A stretch of 64,000 nucleotides of DNA from Protula sp. h YS-2021 (GCA_949752745.1 OX457026.1:38172723-38236722), one strand, 5' to 3'; shown: positions 45,943 to 58,540, counted from the stretch's first letter. The notes: generated by a model not told the origin, from the sequence alone. Translations and numbers: made by a program.

Positions 45943-48900
45943 GTATGTCTTGCTTATTTATTGTTCTGTTTCAAGCTTTGGTCATGTGATTTCGTCTTTT
46001 ATGTATTTATTTAGCTTCCAACATGTTAGTCTAGTATTTTTGCTGACCGTTTTTTTCGCAAAGATTCCGTTTCAAACAATTTGTATTACGGTAATCATGT
46101 ATTTTTATTGCATTTTATATTTTCTTTTCAAAACTTTGTGCAAAGGTAATATATTTGATATAAATGTCCATATTTATTCTTTTGCTGCTATAGAATCTCG
46201 ACAGAAAGTAAAACAACTTGGGTTCACCTGTCTAGAACTCTAGAAGAAATTTACGGTAAAAGACGAAAAACACATAACTCTTTAAACATAAGATTTTACA
46301 AGGACACAAGTAAATTATCATTAAATACCACCCACTTCTTTGTTAATCTTCAAATAGGTTAGACTTTGGTAGTCGCTAACAGAAAAATATACGAGGACCA
46401 GCTTTCTGATTACATCATAATAATGGTGATCAAGATAGAGACCATGCTTAATTAATGCCCATTGTAACATTAGTGACCCTTGTTATATGTTGGATCTATA
46501 GGTATATGCGTGACACGAATGTTCACCTGCTTATTTAAGTGAATTGCCAGCATATTTCTAAAATTCTACGTATTATTGGCAGCGTGATAAATCCATGTCT
46601 TTGACACGGGGTCATCGCTGTTGTGTCAAAAATTGGAAATATGGTTCAGCGCTAATATTTTCGTTCAGCCAATAACACTCAAGTGAAAAGGATTACACAC
46701 GTTTGGCTTCTGTTCGATTTTCTACAGCATTATTCTCAAAAATTAGATTTTTGCCTTTGCATTTATACTCATTCACATAATAATTCGACACGTCTTGTAT
46801 ATGAAAAAGAAGAGAGTATAAATCTTCGCTAAGCCCGGGTTGTGTTTATCTCCACATTAAGAGCTATTCACGAACTCATCACAGTACGTCTCATTTATGA
46901 AAAAACAGTGACAATAAGTCACGGCGAACTCAGCTAGATTTCTTGAGTTGTTTTGCCATCAGAAAGAATCTTTTTCAGACAGTGTTCCAAGAAGAAAAGC
47001 TTTCGTCAAAAAATTTTTTATCTTAAATTAAACCTTGATACAAATTGATATGTTTTTGTTTATAATTGGTATAGTTGTAATTCAAACATTCAAATATAGT
47101 TGTAATTCAAACAACTGTTTCAGTGGTCGCTTGTGTGGGTTTGGAAAATCGATGTTATCCAAAGTCAAAAACCTTCCAGGCCATTGAAAAAAGAAGTTTC
47201 TTTTGATGTGTATTATACACAGTTATCTTATACCACAATTAAAAAAGTTTGTTTGGAAATATGTTATCTAAACAGAGCACTATGCTTCCTTTGGTACCAC
47301 TACATGTAATGCACAGGCTTTTCTTGTCTATCACTTTCCGGCATTGATAATGTAATCATTATACTAATACTAATTGGCTTGATATTCCAGGAAGGAAGGA
47401 ATCATTTTACTATCATTTGTCGCTAACGAGCTGCAATGAATACTTCATAAGCAAAATAATTAGTGCTATAATGCTTGTTTTACTGCTAGTCAAAGTAAAC
47501 ATACCATCAGCCTGCCACCACTGCCTTTTATTGTAAACTAATTTTTTACAGCAATTTCATTTAATCTACTGAAAAATAACTCAGAACAGATACAGATACA
47601 GAAAAGCTCATATTTTACAATTCATAATATTATGAACCACATAAGATGCAACAATTTGAATTATTGTTCTCTTGTAAATTCTCTGATAATCAACAACATA
47701 TTATTGCAAAAACATAACGTCGAGATTTTTGTGCAATAATTTGGCTAATCTTTTGATCATTTGATCGTAACAGACCAAGTGGTGATATACTGATGTCAAG
47801 TCAGAAAAAATCTTATCTAAAATTCCTACCCCACAGTATCTTTACTAAATAGTGCCTTAATGTGGAACGGCACCAAATTGAATATGTAGATATTTTAAAT
47901 ACAGACATAAAGAAGCTGGAATATCGCATTCAGTCAGATTATTTACCAAATATCGTGAGTGGATACTTTTGTGAGACGTTTGTTCGACATTCTCTAGTAC
48001 GATTTTCGATTCCAGTTCATAGAAACATTCATAATTAGACAGTATGACCATACGTGTAGTAAATAATGGAATCAACTGACAATTTTGGCCATAATCAAAA
48101 CGGTGAAATTTATTTCTGTAAGTACTAGTATATTTGAATTCCATTGATAAATCATTTGTAACAATTGCTATTACCACACAATAAAATATGAAAAATGATA
48201 TTATACACCAATTAATAAACTAATTAATCTTGGGCAAACCCGTGACTTGCTTTAACAGAAGGAAGCACTTTTATTTGTACCATTAATGACAGACTTAGAT
48301 GAAAAGCCGTAGTTCGGAAAAATACCATGATTATTTCTAATTTAAAAGACCGTTTTCTAAAAAGGAGTCGGATCAAATTCCTTTCTCAAGCAACAGTGGA
48401 GATTATGCACTTCTAGGCATTCAAAATGTTCCAAAAGCTAAAACGCTATTGAATGCTTTTGAGGTTTTAGTATACGTGAAATGAAGTTATATGGAAACTC
48501 CAAGAGTGTTTTTTTTTTTGGGGGGGGCAAGCATGTTGATATCGTATGGTGTCATAACACAGGTATGTAGTTGATATCATCTGACAAATAGCATAAAACT
48601 GTAAGCGGACAAAAGTTATTACTCTGCACTTCAATTCCTGACATATTTTACTCCACTGACGACGTTTGATGAATATTATTATAATTGCAATAAATATTAT
48701 TACAATTGCAACTGGGAAACATTCCAAGATGTGAGAGCTGCGTTACTTGTCAGCTTTTTCATTTATAAAACGTCATGCTTACGTTTGCTACCTTGATTTA
48801 GCCATTTCTCTATGTTATGGCTTTTCAAGATAAAACTGGTTGGGATTACCCTCTGGGAGATGCTGTGATGTTAAGAGGCTTTTTATAGATAATGGACGCT

Positions 48901-49003
48901 TTCATGCATTTGAAGTGTTTTATATAGATGAATCAGTGAATGAGATACAACGCACGTTTTCTTTTGAAAAACAATGTACACATGTCCTGTGTTTGACACA
49001 TTG

Positions 49004-49030
49004 AGACAGACAGACAGACAGACAGACAGA
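49004..49030 (+). repeat. (GACA)n microsatellite
   Basis: About six to seven GACA units. Confidence 0.9.
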
Positions 49031-49469
49031 GAGACTGCATTTGTTAACAAACGTTGGTCTTACATGCCGGAAGATGTTTGTTTTTGTTTTCTCTCATTTT
49101 TCGATCTTACATATTTACCGCATCAATAAGACTAACACAACCCGAATGTCGTAGACATGTATGCTTGAGGCGAAATAGTTTTTTTTCTAAATCTTAATGA
49201 ATAAATAAATCTTTCTGAAATGACATCTGAACTGTGTATTTAAAGTACACGCCACAAACTCAGGTCCCATTGAAACATTTTTTTTCGTACAGTCATTTCT
49301 TTTCACAAATGGGAATGACTCTATTTATACTTGTAAAATGTTAATGTCTTGTGTTTGGTTATTGATCAGCCACAATCCTAGAGATAATTTTATCTGCATT
49401 TTTTTACAACCCACTTGTTGGCCATTTTTTAACGGAGTTCACTGAATTCAATTATTTCACAATTATTTC

Positions 49470-49499
49470 ACAATTAGGAGTCAATTGACTCCTAATTGT
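49470..49499. repeat. Perfect 30-bp palindrome
   Basis: The 15-bp arm ACAATTAGGAGTCAA is followed at once by its exact reverse complement, with no loop. It could extrude as a cruciform or be a dimeric binding site. The inner part holds GAGTCA and TGACTC, which are AP-1-like half motifs. Confidence 0.9.
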
Positions 49500-49653
49500 T
49501 TTTCAAGTCATGTAAAACATACACAAATCTTTTTTAATTCGGCCAGCGTTGGGATGACATAATTTTGTCCAGTTTAGGAAGGTGTCCGGATTACTCAGGT
49601 CATGCTATAATGGCTTGATTTACTTGCTAAATGAACCATTTCTGGTAATGCAG

Positions 49654-49719
49654 GCAATCTGTCCTCCACCGCATTTTATTCGAGAATTTGTGCAGGTGAT
49701 AAACAGCCCCGACTTACAA
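49654..49719 (+). CDS. Second coding exon of the unrecognised gene
   Basis: A 66-nt phase-0 exon encodes AICPPPHFIREFVQVINSPD plus two residues. The acceptor is AATGCAG (ending 49653) and the donor is CAA|GTTAGT (from 49720). Joining it to exon 1 keeps the frame. The ICPPPHFIREF segment looks like the start of a folded domain and is less AT-biased than its flanks. An alternative shorter exon ending at 49695 (CAG|GTGATA) is possible. Later exons were not found. Confidence 0.55.
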
Positions 49720-50189
49720 GTTAGTTATCATTTTGTCTCATCCCATAATGCTTCTTTTTTATTATTTGAAATGAATGAACAATTACATCAGTGAAAACTG
49801 GTGAATTTGTAATCCACATGGATTACAAACAGTGAATTATATCGATATCCTGACATTATCCTGTAAGATTATTTGAAGTGGATGTTAAAAGTGAAAAAAA
49901 AATCAGGATGTCACATGACTTGTATTCAATGGGTAAAAATAGAGGGGATCCATGTCGTTAGTGAATGTCGCTGAAATTTGAAAGAAAATAATCAGACTCT
50001 TATTTTATACATACAACACACTTGGCGCCTCACACGTTACCGGATTAAACGGTTCGTACAGAAGCAGTCACCTTTTTTGTGGCGTTCTTATTGACATTAT
50101 CAAGGATAGACAAGCAAACAACACCCAGAGACGGCATTGCCTTGTCCAAAATAGACGGGTTATTCATACTGTTACAGCTTACAGTCTTA
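49720..50189 (+). other. Probable intron of the plus-strand gene
   Basis: No feature beyond the donor. Confidence 0.35.
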
Positions 50190-51140
50190 AGCGGTTGCTT
50201 CTATCCAGCCACGATGCCTGAATAACTTACTCGTGTCTCTTGCACAGAATCAGGCAAAATGCGGTCAATCGAACTCTTATAAAAGTAGGAACGTTTTGAG
50301 CAAACTGTATTTTCGGCTGCTTCTTTTCTGGATCGAACAATACACAAAGATACAAATAACGCAAAGCGGAGACACTTATGCCGTTAAACACTAATAAAAC
50401 TGTATAATAAAGAGTAACTTAAACATAATAAGTACGCTATGAGAAGGGATGAACGAGGGGGTACAAAATAGAGAAACATTACATACATATACCTTCTAAG
50501 CAATAAATGCGACAAAGGAGGGAGATCAGGAAGAAAACTCGCAAGGCTGTAACTTGCACATTATGCGGTATAAGAGGGGTGTGGGTGAGAGCGCAACACG
50601 AACATGCCAACAATATAACTACAATATAACTCGTACGGCACTAATGCCGTACAAGGGAGGAAGATGGGGAAGGGAGCGGGCAAGGCAACTTATACATTAA
50701 AATGTGATACCAGGGTGGGCTGTGGGTCAGACGAGGTGGGGGGGGGGGTCGGGCGTGCAAAGAAATGAGACACATACGCTTAGGTGCGGATTAGGGGACA
50801 GGAACGGGAGGGAGGTGGGCGGAATTATGGTTCCTTAAAATAACATGATGTTGCTGTTCCCTAAGCTGCCAACTGTTATACTGATGAATAAAGCGTGAAA
50901 AGGGTGCTTTATTTTTAGCAGCAATTCCCTCGAGGATGGGCACTTGGCCATTGAGCGCGATATGGAGACAAGATGTGTGGGGTAGAAATCGTGCGTGTTC
51001 ACTTGGATGCCGAGAGTTTGTCAGCCATAGGCCGAGTTCACAGGGTTGTTTCAACCAAATCCAAGAAAGGGAAAATTTCGTTCTCTTTTGCTTAGACAGC
51101 GACACTAACCATAACACACGCCTATTTCAACGAAAATAAA
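50190..51140 (+). mobile_element. Dispersed repeat family D, copy b (uninterrupted)
   Basis: The left block (CTATCCAGCCACGATGCCTG, CACAGAATCAGGCAAAAT, AAATAACGCAAAGCGGA) matches 58740-58900. The middle block (AATAAAACTGTATAATAAAG) matches 61676-61695. The right block (AATAAAGCGTGAAAAGG, GCAGCAATTCCCTCGAGG, GGTTGTTTCAACC) matches 62024-62235 and, reversed, 8882-9490. This copy gives the intact order of the family. It has no open frame. A poly-G tract lies at about 50738-50750. Confidence 0.85.
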
Positions 51141-51739
51141 CAAATTTTATTTTATTCATTAAACCTACAACAATTATTGTGACTGAAAGAAATGGAGAAT
51201 TAAAACTTACTGAAAATTTTTGTCCGGGTTAAAGAGTGTCCATGCTATACAGGTTTGTCCTGGGACAGGTTTTACCGTACTTTTCCACTAAAACTGTCTC
51301 TAAAATTATTAAACATAACAATATCAGTAGGTCTGCCCCGTCATCAAACAGGGGCCCGCATATTTGGAACCCGGGCTGTCATCTGACCTCAGCTGTGGTA
51401 GGGCGGTCATCTGACCTCTCCCTAAACCTGCACGAAACAATTGATTTATTCATTTTTTTGTTGACCATCGCTGACTGATGTGCAATTAATGGTGTAAGAA
51501 ACCTGTAAGAAAGCTTGTTCTATTTATTATCACTGATGTGAAGATACAAGGTACGATTGATCTCGACTGAAAGAAATAATTGACCTATTTGTTGCAATTA
51601 TTGTTGCTGATATTAGGAGTGAGTGATCAGCGAAACTAATTACATTTGAGTGCAATCCAAGTAATTGTATTTCGCAGTGAAGTGCGATTACAATAAAGTA
51701 TGAAATGGGTGAAATTTTGGACACAAATCATTCATGTAA
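51141..51739. other. AT-rich spacer
   Basis: No supported feature. Confidence 0.35.
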
Positions 51740-52170
51740 AGTGACAAGCGGAAACTGTGGAAGTCGAAGAAAACCATGTTGCAGAAGCTCCAACCATGGT
51801 AGAAGTTCCAGTCGTTGTAGATGTTCTCAATGTGGCTCAGGATATCCAAGGGGGACCAAGAAGTACCATGCCTGATTCACCATATTAAAAAGAACTTCAA
51901 ACAGCCAACATCCTCATGGGAATGATCCCAAAAGGTGTCTCAGTGACCCACCCAGACGTTACTGTCACAGTGGTGAAATTATCGAAAGAATAGAACTACG
52001 AACCCGTAAATGCACAGGTGGTCAAAATTCGCCAGGATGATGCCACGAAGCGTACAGCCCAGTCTTGAAAACAGCGCTTTATAGTAATAAAGAGAATTAG
52101 CCGTGTTTCAACATTGTTGAAGTTTTTGTGCAGTAGTTGAGAAAGATGTGTAAAAACATACTCTTCAGTA

Positions 52171-52201
<31 letters not shown>
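51740..52201 (+). pseudogene. Possible retrocopy with poly(A) tail
   Basis: From about 51747 a frame reads QAETVEVEENHVAEAPTMVE, VPVVVDVLNVAQ and, past one stop at about 51885, KELQTANILMGMIPKGVSV and HPDVTVTVVKLSKE, ending near 51993. An AATAAA lies at about 52086 and a 27-bp A-run at 52175-52201. The balanced composition and 3' A-run suggest a retrotransposed transcript. The parent gene is not recognised, and the gap between AATAAA and the A-run is longer than usual. Confidence 0.4.
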
Positions 52202-52202
<1 letters not shown>

Positions 52203-52747
52203 CAAGAACTACTACTCTTCCTTAACATTTTTACAATATATGTCTAACTGGTGGTGGAGGAGAGGGCCAGATGATCGTCCTTCGCATTGGAGGGGGTGGG
52301 GGAGGACAGCTGCGAAAGGGGGGGGGGAGCACTGTTGACTATGCTGATGAAGGGGACACATACCAGTACTCGCAATGTGTGTATGACCGTGTATGAGTAA
52401 TTGTTTTTAGTTTATCAGTTGTAGCTGTTTAAAAGTGATCACTTTTTGTGGGAAAATTCGAAACCCAGTGTAATTTTGAATCCGAGATAAGACGGGCTAA
52501 TCCATTGCTGTCCATTGAATCAGAGCGCACATGAAATCCGTCACCACACAAAATCGAGTTCGACCCCTGACCTTAGGACTATCAGACCTGCTCTCTGCCG
52601 ATGAATTGCGACCTTTCTATGGCGTTGCTAATTGGACGTGTTTTACAGCTACATCAACGATTTCGAATTGAAATCTGAGGTAATGGATGTTATTGTTAAT
52701 GACAAAATGCGTCTGAACAAAGGTGCTTGATCCGTATGTCTTTAACG
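52202..52747. other. Spacer with G-rich patches
   Basis: G-runs at about 52290-52330. No gene recognised. Confidence 0.35.
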
Positions 52748-53535
52748 GGTATACGGGCAACATGTAGACAGTCAAAACGCCGAGGTCAAGGTGTCGATTG
52801 CCACAACTTCGATGGATAAAACGATGACAGATAAAACGTGGACAAGTGTAACAGCATATAAAAGACTACGATAATCCCCAAAAAGCAGTGTGCCTGAGAA
52901 GTGCATAGTCTGGTTAACGACTGCACCTCTACCCCCTCCCCCCTCTCCCACCCCTCCATGTCAGTTAAAGTAGGTGCAGGAGTTGGTCATTCACAAGTAG
53001 TCTTGTTGCATTCAGGAGTTTAAAAAACCAAAGCAATGTCCAGTTTAAAAGTGCTCCTTATTTGAAGAGTAAAGCAATGTTATATAAGGTCTTGTTGGCA
53101 TTTGAGTATGTTGCGCCTAGCTCCTCCTAACAGATATCAAGTCTAGATTTATTTTAGTTCAAGAGAAGCTATGTTTATTTCAGGTCTTTAAGTTGTGATT
53201 TGTGTTTTGGCCCCAATTCAACTATTGTTTAGAGTTAAGAGTGGGGCAAAATTGTCATTTCTAATGGCACTTTATTGACGTTGTTTATTTTTATGTAAGA
53301 GAGTGAGCATAAATAACTTATATTTGACCATATCACAGATTTATTAACTGCAGGACTGATTAAGTTCAATTAATGAAATTTTATGTCTACTTCATTTCAG
53401 CCCAGTAGTCGACGTTTTATCCGTTTTTACATTTGTCGACGTTTTGACAGTCGGCATTTTTTCCGTCGACCTTATGGCAGTCGATTCTTTGACCGTCGAC
53501 TCTCTGACCGCTGACGTTTTACCTGGCATTCTTTT
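52748..53535. mobile_element. Reiterated-phrase element, GATAAAACGTCGAC family
   Basis: Left phrases at about 52765-52850 include GACAGTCAAAACGCCGAGGT, GTCGATTGCCACAACTTCGA and GATAAAACG. The right end (about 53405-53520) holds the inverted set, with the same order GTCGACTGCCATAAGGTCGA and GACTGTCAAAACGTCGAC. The interior is non-coding. No target duplication could be fixed, so the ends are approximate. Confidence 0.7.
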
Positions 53536-53796
53536 CGCGTTATACGTTGTGAAAAGATGCTGTGGCGGTTCGATCTGTTGTGTATTAATTAGACCTTTTT
53601 GTTCCGCCAACCCACTTGGGATTCCGCGAAGATTTACTTCCTGTGTATTGTTTCACTTGAACAGACTGGAAACAATAATTGATAGGTCTTCAAAATTCAG
53701 ATAGTCCTTCAAATACTTTTCACCTTCATTATACTTATAAAGATATGGCTCAGCAGTCGAGAATATTAGCGAACAACCTTAAGTACTTAAAGTAAT

Positions 53797-54611
53797 TAAA
53801 GGGAAATGCGGCTATCTCCCATAATTTTAATCTGCAACAATTTTGTTTTAATACTTGGCATGTGCAACCATGTGACACAGTGCTATAATAATAGGATACA
53901 AAAAGCAATGGTCACCGGACTTTTATGAGAAATAAAACAGAACTAAAACGACTCAGGATTTCTTTCGGTTTGTATTGCTAAGAATGGCAAATAAACAAAT
54001 TTTGAGACTAATTCCAATACAGAGCGAAAAACCTGCAACATTTTTTCCTCTTATATTGTACATAATTACGCACTGATCATTCATTCAACATTTGAGATAG
54101 TAAAATATGGGGGTCCCGCAGTTCTGTTGTCACTACAAGTTTCTTTGCGAACCTGCCCCCCCCCCCTTCCACTTATTTTTTACACTTTTTTTCAGTGCTG
54201 ACATATACAACCATTTCCCGCCCAGATTTCAAGAGAAATCAATGCACACTTTCAAGCTACTGTACTCCAGGCTAATAGGTAACAGAGTTCGAAAAAAACA
54301 TCATTTGGTGGAAAAGTCCACAAATTGTTGCCCTGATCCACCTTTTTTCGCATTACTGAACCGAGCACACCGTTGTCTGACATTGGCGCTGCTTTGTGAT
54401 CCAGTCAGTTCAAACAAATTGGGTGGCCAGTCGTGTGTAAAATGATTTTCGAACCCTGATTACCCAATAATTTTGCAAAGAATATAATTCTGGCGCCCTA
54501 CGACTGATAGCAGAAAATTTAACATTTCAGTTTATACACAGTTTGAAAATTCTGATCCTGATTCTAAATTCACTCACTAGATGGCTCAGAGATAGCCGCA
54601 TTCCTCTTTAA
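53797..54611. mobile_element. Possible MITE with about 23-bp terminal inverted repeats
   Basis: TTAAAGGGAAATGCGGCTAT plus CTC (53797-53819) is repeated in reverse complement at 54589-54611 with two mismatches. The interior includes an ORF-like stretch with no family features and a C-run at about 54157. Confidence 0.6.
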
Positions 54612-56147
54612 ATAAACATCCTATCAGTATATTTTCTTTCAATTTAACACCGAAGTGTATTTCATTAATGTATTAAATTTTGAGAATTTCACACTTTCAT
54701 ACAGACTGAAATAACATAAATTTTTTAGTGTATAGGTCCTTTATTGATGCCCTTCCCCCTCATTACATTTTAATTAGAAACTTAAAGCAAATAGGTCAAA
54801 TCTGCATTTGATACAGTAGAACCACACAAACAAAGTAGCAATTTTCCCCAAATTGCACCCCGATCGGATTTGGCACAATGTTTCTGGGCACTCTTTCACT
54901 CGATGCGATACAAACATCAAAAAGGCGCTCAATAAGATTAGACCTGGGAGAACAACATTTTATACAAAAAGCAATTCGATATCTATAAAATTGAGATTAC
55001 TCTCATGTCGATGACTTTGCCCATAATTTTGCCCTTTCATAATACTGGCACAAGATATTTAGAGAGCCGGTTTCCAGTGGTTTAATTATCTATCCCGGTG
55101 GGCACACTCGATGGTACAGCACAGCCTCTCAACAGCAAGGCACTGGTTTATTGTGTTTGTTGACTGTCAAGAAGAGTTTTTGCAATCAATACCACTCACT
55201 ATAAATTTTATAGACTTAACACTTTCCATAGGTTTTGTTTTTTCCCCTATATTTCAGCAGGGCTGCCCCCGAAGCTCATGTGGCTGTTATTTCGAGAAAC
55301 AAAAGCAATTTCTGCCGTTTTGCCGTTACTCTTATGAGTTGATTATTTGCGCGATTGAAATTTTTAGAAGTATGGCTCACTCGAATGAACTGAGAGCACC
55401 CTTAATCCGAAAAAAACCACCATTCTTTCCCATTTCAGAACTCACTTTCACAGCAACGCAAAACATATGACGTCATTGCAAAACAAATAATAACGAGAAC
55501 CTACTTCTCAAAGGCGAAATATTAAGCAGTTGGCAAAAAAAAAAAAAACAAAAACAAAAAAAAACACAAAAACAAAAAAACAAAAAAAACAAACAAAAAA
55601 AAAACAACATTTCTCTCTTCGAATTTTAAAAACTGTTCACCCCGACTCCAGCAAAACTACATTTTAGTATTTCAGTGATTTAGAGATCTTAGTGATGAAC
55701 GATTTCGCGCGATATAGTGCCAATAAATGCTGAAAAATATTAAAAATGACCAGATTTTTAAAAGTCATAATTAGTGATACTTTTTTATGCAAAATTAACG
55801 GGCGAGGAGGTGGTGAGCAACACAAAAAATTGAAAGGCGGTGGGGTTGGGGTTTTTTACCGGGCATGTAAAAATGGGGGGAGTCTTTCTGCGAGGTATGC
55901 AAAATGGGGAGGAGGAGCTTTTGACACGGGGGGGGGGGGGGCTTTTGCCGTTTACTTGAAATTTCCGAAACAGTCCGAATTTTTTTCAGGATCCGTCCCA
56001 TTTTATATACACCGAGTCTGTTTTCAGGAACACCCGAGCCTGTTTATCCGATGATCTCGTATACTTTGTTTTCTGCAACTTCTCAAGAGAAATTAAACAA
56101 TTTTAGTTCAATTATAACCGCAATTTAATGCCTTCTTACTGGTGCCC
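54612..56147. other. AT-rich region with simple-sequence tracts
   Basis: An A-rich AAAAACAAAAAC stretch lies at about 55535-55605 and G-rich repeats (GGGGGG-containing, with AAATGGGGAGGAGG) at about 55800-55945. A good-looking acceptor (CCCCTATATTTCAG ending at 55258) opens a 119-codon frame. No donor or family match supports an exon. Confidence 0.35.
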
Positions 56148-56890
56148 CGACAAAAGGTCAAGCGACAAAAGGTCGAATATGGAAAACACGACAGACGGTC
56201 AGGATTTATCTCTTTTCAGATAAGAAAATCCATTGAAAAAGCGTTTTGGCTTTGTTTTGCCTGTCAATATTTTTCTCCATTGCTTCTTGAGAAATTGATA
56301 ATTTACCAACCTTGTTGCCCATTTGATAGCCATTTTTGCAGACCAACTCCGGTGTATGATGTATTAAACTTGAATCAATTTTAAATTTGCTCGAGTGTTT
56401 AATTTGTTCTATCCCGGTTTTCATAAATTGGAATTCCTAATTGCACTTTCTCAAAATGCAATTCATTTCCCGTTGTACTGCCGCAAGAGTAATTGAATAG
56501 CATGCAACGAAACAATTTACCTTTTATCATGTCCTCATTGATTAGACTCAAGTTTAAGTGCAATTCTACGACTGCTTTTATGAATTATCAGTGAACTAAA
56601 TGGAAAAAAATAACTGTAGTATAATCTTTCACAGATCTCGCGAAATAACAAACTCCGGTCCTTAATGTAACAATAGAAAAGAACTTCTGATGTCATTGAT
56701 TACAACGTTTTATTTTAAATATAGAATTTTGAAGTATTTTCCTCAACAGTTTGAAAAAGGGCAAAAAATTCTGGACTTTTTGTTGCGTTTCCCAGTTAGG
56801 ACCTTTTGTCGGTCGACTTTTTGACGTTCGGCCTTTTGACGTCTGCTGAAAGATGGAAAAAACCTGACATTTTGTTGCGTGTATCGCATT
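56148..56890. mobile_element. Reiterated-phrase element, GACAAAAGGTCGA family
   Basis: The left end carries CGACAAAAGGTCAAGCGACA-type phrases at 56148-56200. The right end carries the inverted ACCTTTTGTCGGTCGAC, TTTTTGACGTTCGG and CCTTTTGACGTC at about 56800-56845, with outer GACATTTTGTTGCGTGTATCGC. The interior is non-coding. The outer borders are approximate. Confidence 0.7.
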
Positions 56891-57398
56891 GAGCGGACTC
56901 TCTTTGATGCTGAGTAAGCATGCACGGTGATATTATGCGCATTATTTCCGTACCCTATTTATTGTATCTATCAACTGCAATTCGATTAATATTGCAATTG
57001 CACAGCTTTTAAATGCCATCTCGAACACTTTGCTTTAAGGGTATTGGAACAATACATTTTTCAAATCGGGATTTAAAACCGCATAATTAATGGATCATTA
57101 CATCTTGAGAGTTGAAATTGAGCAATTCAATGCAGGGACGATTAATTAAATAATTAATATCATAGCTCTTCAAGTCCATCTCCAATAAGTGATCAATTTA
57201 ACGCTAAATGGAACAATTGCGCAACTCAAAATAAGGGCAATTAATCGAACAGTAAATTGAGAGGTGCTTGACAGCTCAAAAAGAGAAGAATTCACCAAAA
57301 GTTGCATATTATTATCTCTTTTCCCCTGTGTTCAATTGGCCTTTCATTAAAAAAATACATCCCGCCATTTGACGAATCAGCTAAAGAGATATCGCCCA
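56891..57398. other. AT-rich spacer
   Basis: Several AATTG- and CAATT-rich stretches. No gene. Confidence 0.35.
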
Positions 57399-57512
57399 CA
57401 GTTAAAAATCTCGGTCAAATGTCGTAGATACCAATTTCGGCAAAGTGTCGTTCTATAAAATATCGCTTGGCAAAATGTCACCGGTAAAGTGTCGCTCGGT
57501 AAAATACCCCCA
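57399..57512 (+). mobile_element. Solo reiterated-phrase end, TTTCGGTCAAATGTC type, copy 2
   Basis: CACAGTTAAAAATCTCGGTC, AAATGTCGTAGATACCAATT, TCGGCAAAGTGTCG, CTTGGCAAAATGTC and GGTAAAGTGTCGCTCGG follow one another. It aligns with 34381-34460 and is better preserved. No matching inverted end was found. Confidence 0.65.
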
Positions 57513-58289
57513 TTTATCATGTGGAATGTAAAACAATTGGAAATGTCAATTCGTACGACAAGCCAAATCGTATCATAAGTGGGAATGCAAAATCGTAGGC
57601 CAACTGGGAAGTCACCCTTTCAAAACTCGTCTAAAATTCGTCTGGTTGACGATGCTTGCAGCGAAAACCCCTTGTTCGCCCAGGAAGTCTGGTGTAGTGC
57701 CTTGAGTAGTTCAACGGAAGTGAAACACATTTCTACGTTCAGATTAGCGAGAAACAAATACGGGTTTTAATTATATAAGGTTTACACAAATACAGATTTA
57801 ATTACGCTTACGCAGTTTTAAAAATGCAACCGCAGAGGTAAATTGTTATATTTAAAGATCTATGCAACATGCCTTTCACACAACAAACAGATATTGGCTA
57901 CAACACGCAAAAATTAAAATTACCGCGTTAGTATATATCAGATTGTTGGCTATCTTCCTGGTGTATTAAGTCATCCTGGTTGGTCAGTCACTTACTTGTT
58001 CTTAATACTGGAAAATATAACAAATGAATGTCTAACAGATGTTTCCATGGTTTTCAAAAAGCCCTTTTTGAAACAAGACACGAAAACACGTTATTCGTTT
58101 TGTTGCCAGTTTGAATTAAAAGGTATAAACTTTCACGTTTTCGCTAGTGAATAGCTAAAATTACGATTACAGAAATAGGATTCTGAATATTTAGCATTTG
58201 TAAAAAGTCATATCAAATTGCCATTTGCAACAAAACTCTACGTAAGACAGTTTTGAACATTCCGCATCCCAAAAGGTCGATTTGAAGTT
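57513..58289. other. AT-rich spacer
   Basis: No supported feature. Confidence 0.35.
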
Positions 58290-58540
58290 GTATTAGTGAC
58301 CCCGGTCAAATCACAACAAAGACAGCGACCACAGATCAACATTAAATCTGGTTGTAATTTGGGTGCGATTTGTCGCGACCATAGATCAACGTTTGTCTAA
58401 CGTCTTTAAGCTGTTTAGATATGACTTTGCTTTTCCAACCTTAATTAACGTCTTTGATGCAACGTTCAATAAATTTGAGAAAATCAATGATTTGTGTAGG
58501 CGTTGAAAAATCGACGTGGCAAAGAAATTCAGGTAACAGC
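58290..58540 (+). repeat. Repeat family with GACCATAGATCAACGT blocks, copy 2
   Basis: Matches the reverse complement of 31140-31440. It contains GCGACCACAGATCAACATTA and GCGACCATAGATCAACGTTT, two versions of one internal block, and ends near GAAAAATCGACGTGG. Non-coding. Confidence 0.65.

Larger units (their letters stand above)
45943..49653 (+). other. Intron 1 of the plus-strand gene (proposed)
   Basis: About 3.7 kb from donor GTATGT (45943) to acceptor CTGGTAATGCAG (ending 49653). AT-rich and without transposon landmarks. It contains a (GACA)n tract and a perfect 30-bp palindrome. Confidence 0.55.

Noticed and set aside
45938..46243. 101-codon hydrophobic frame after the first coding exon
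   Set aside because: It begins inside the donor-bounded intron, in a T-rich stretch, and competes with a much better exon end at 45942.
54107..54445. 112-codon frame
   Set aside because: It lies inside a probable MITE, spans a C-run and shows no family signature.
55111..55470. 119-codon frame with an acceptor-like CCCCTATATTTCAG inside it
   Set aside because: The acceptor is good, but there is no donor, no recognisable domain and no frame link to the 45.9-49.7-kb exons.
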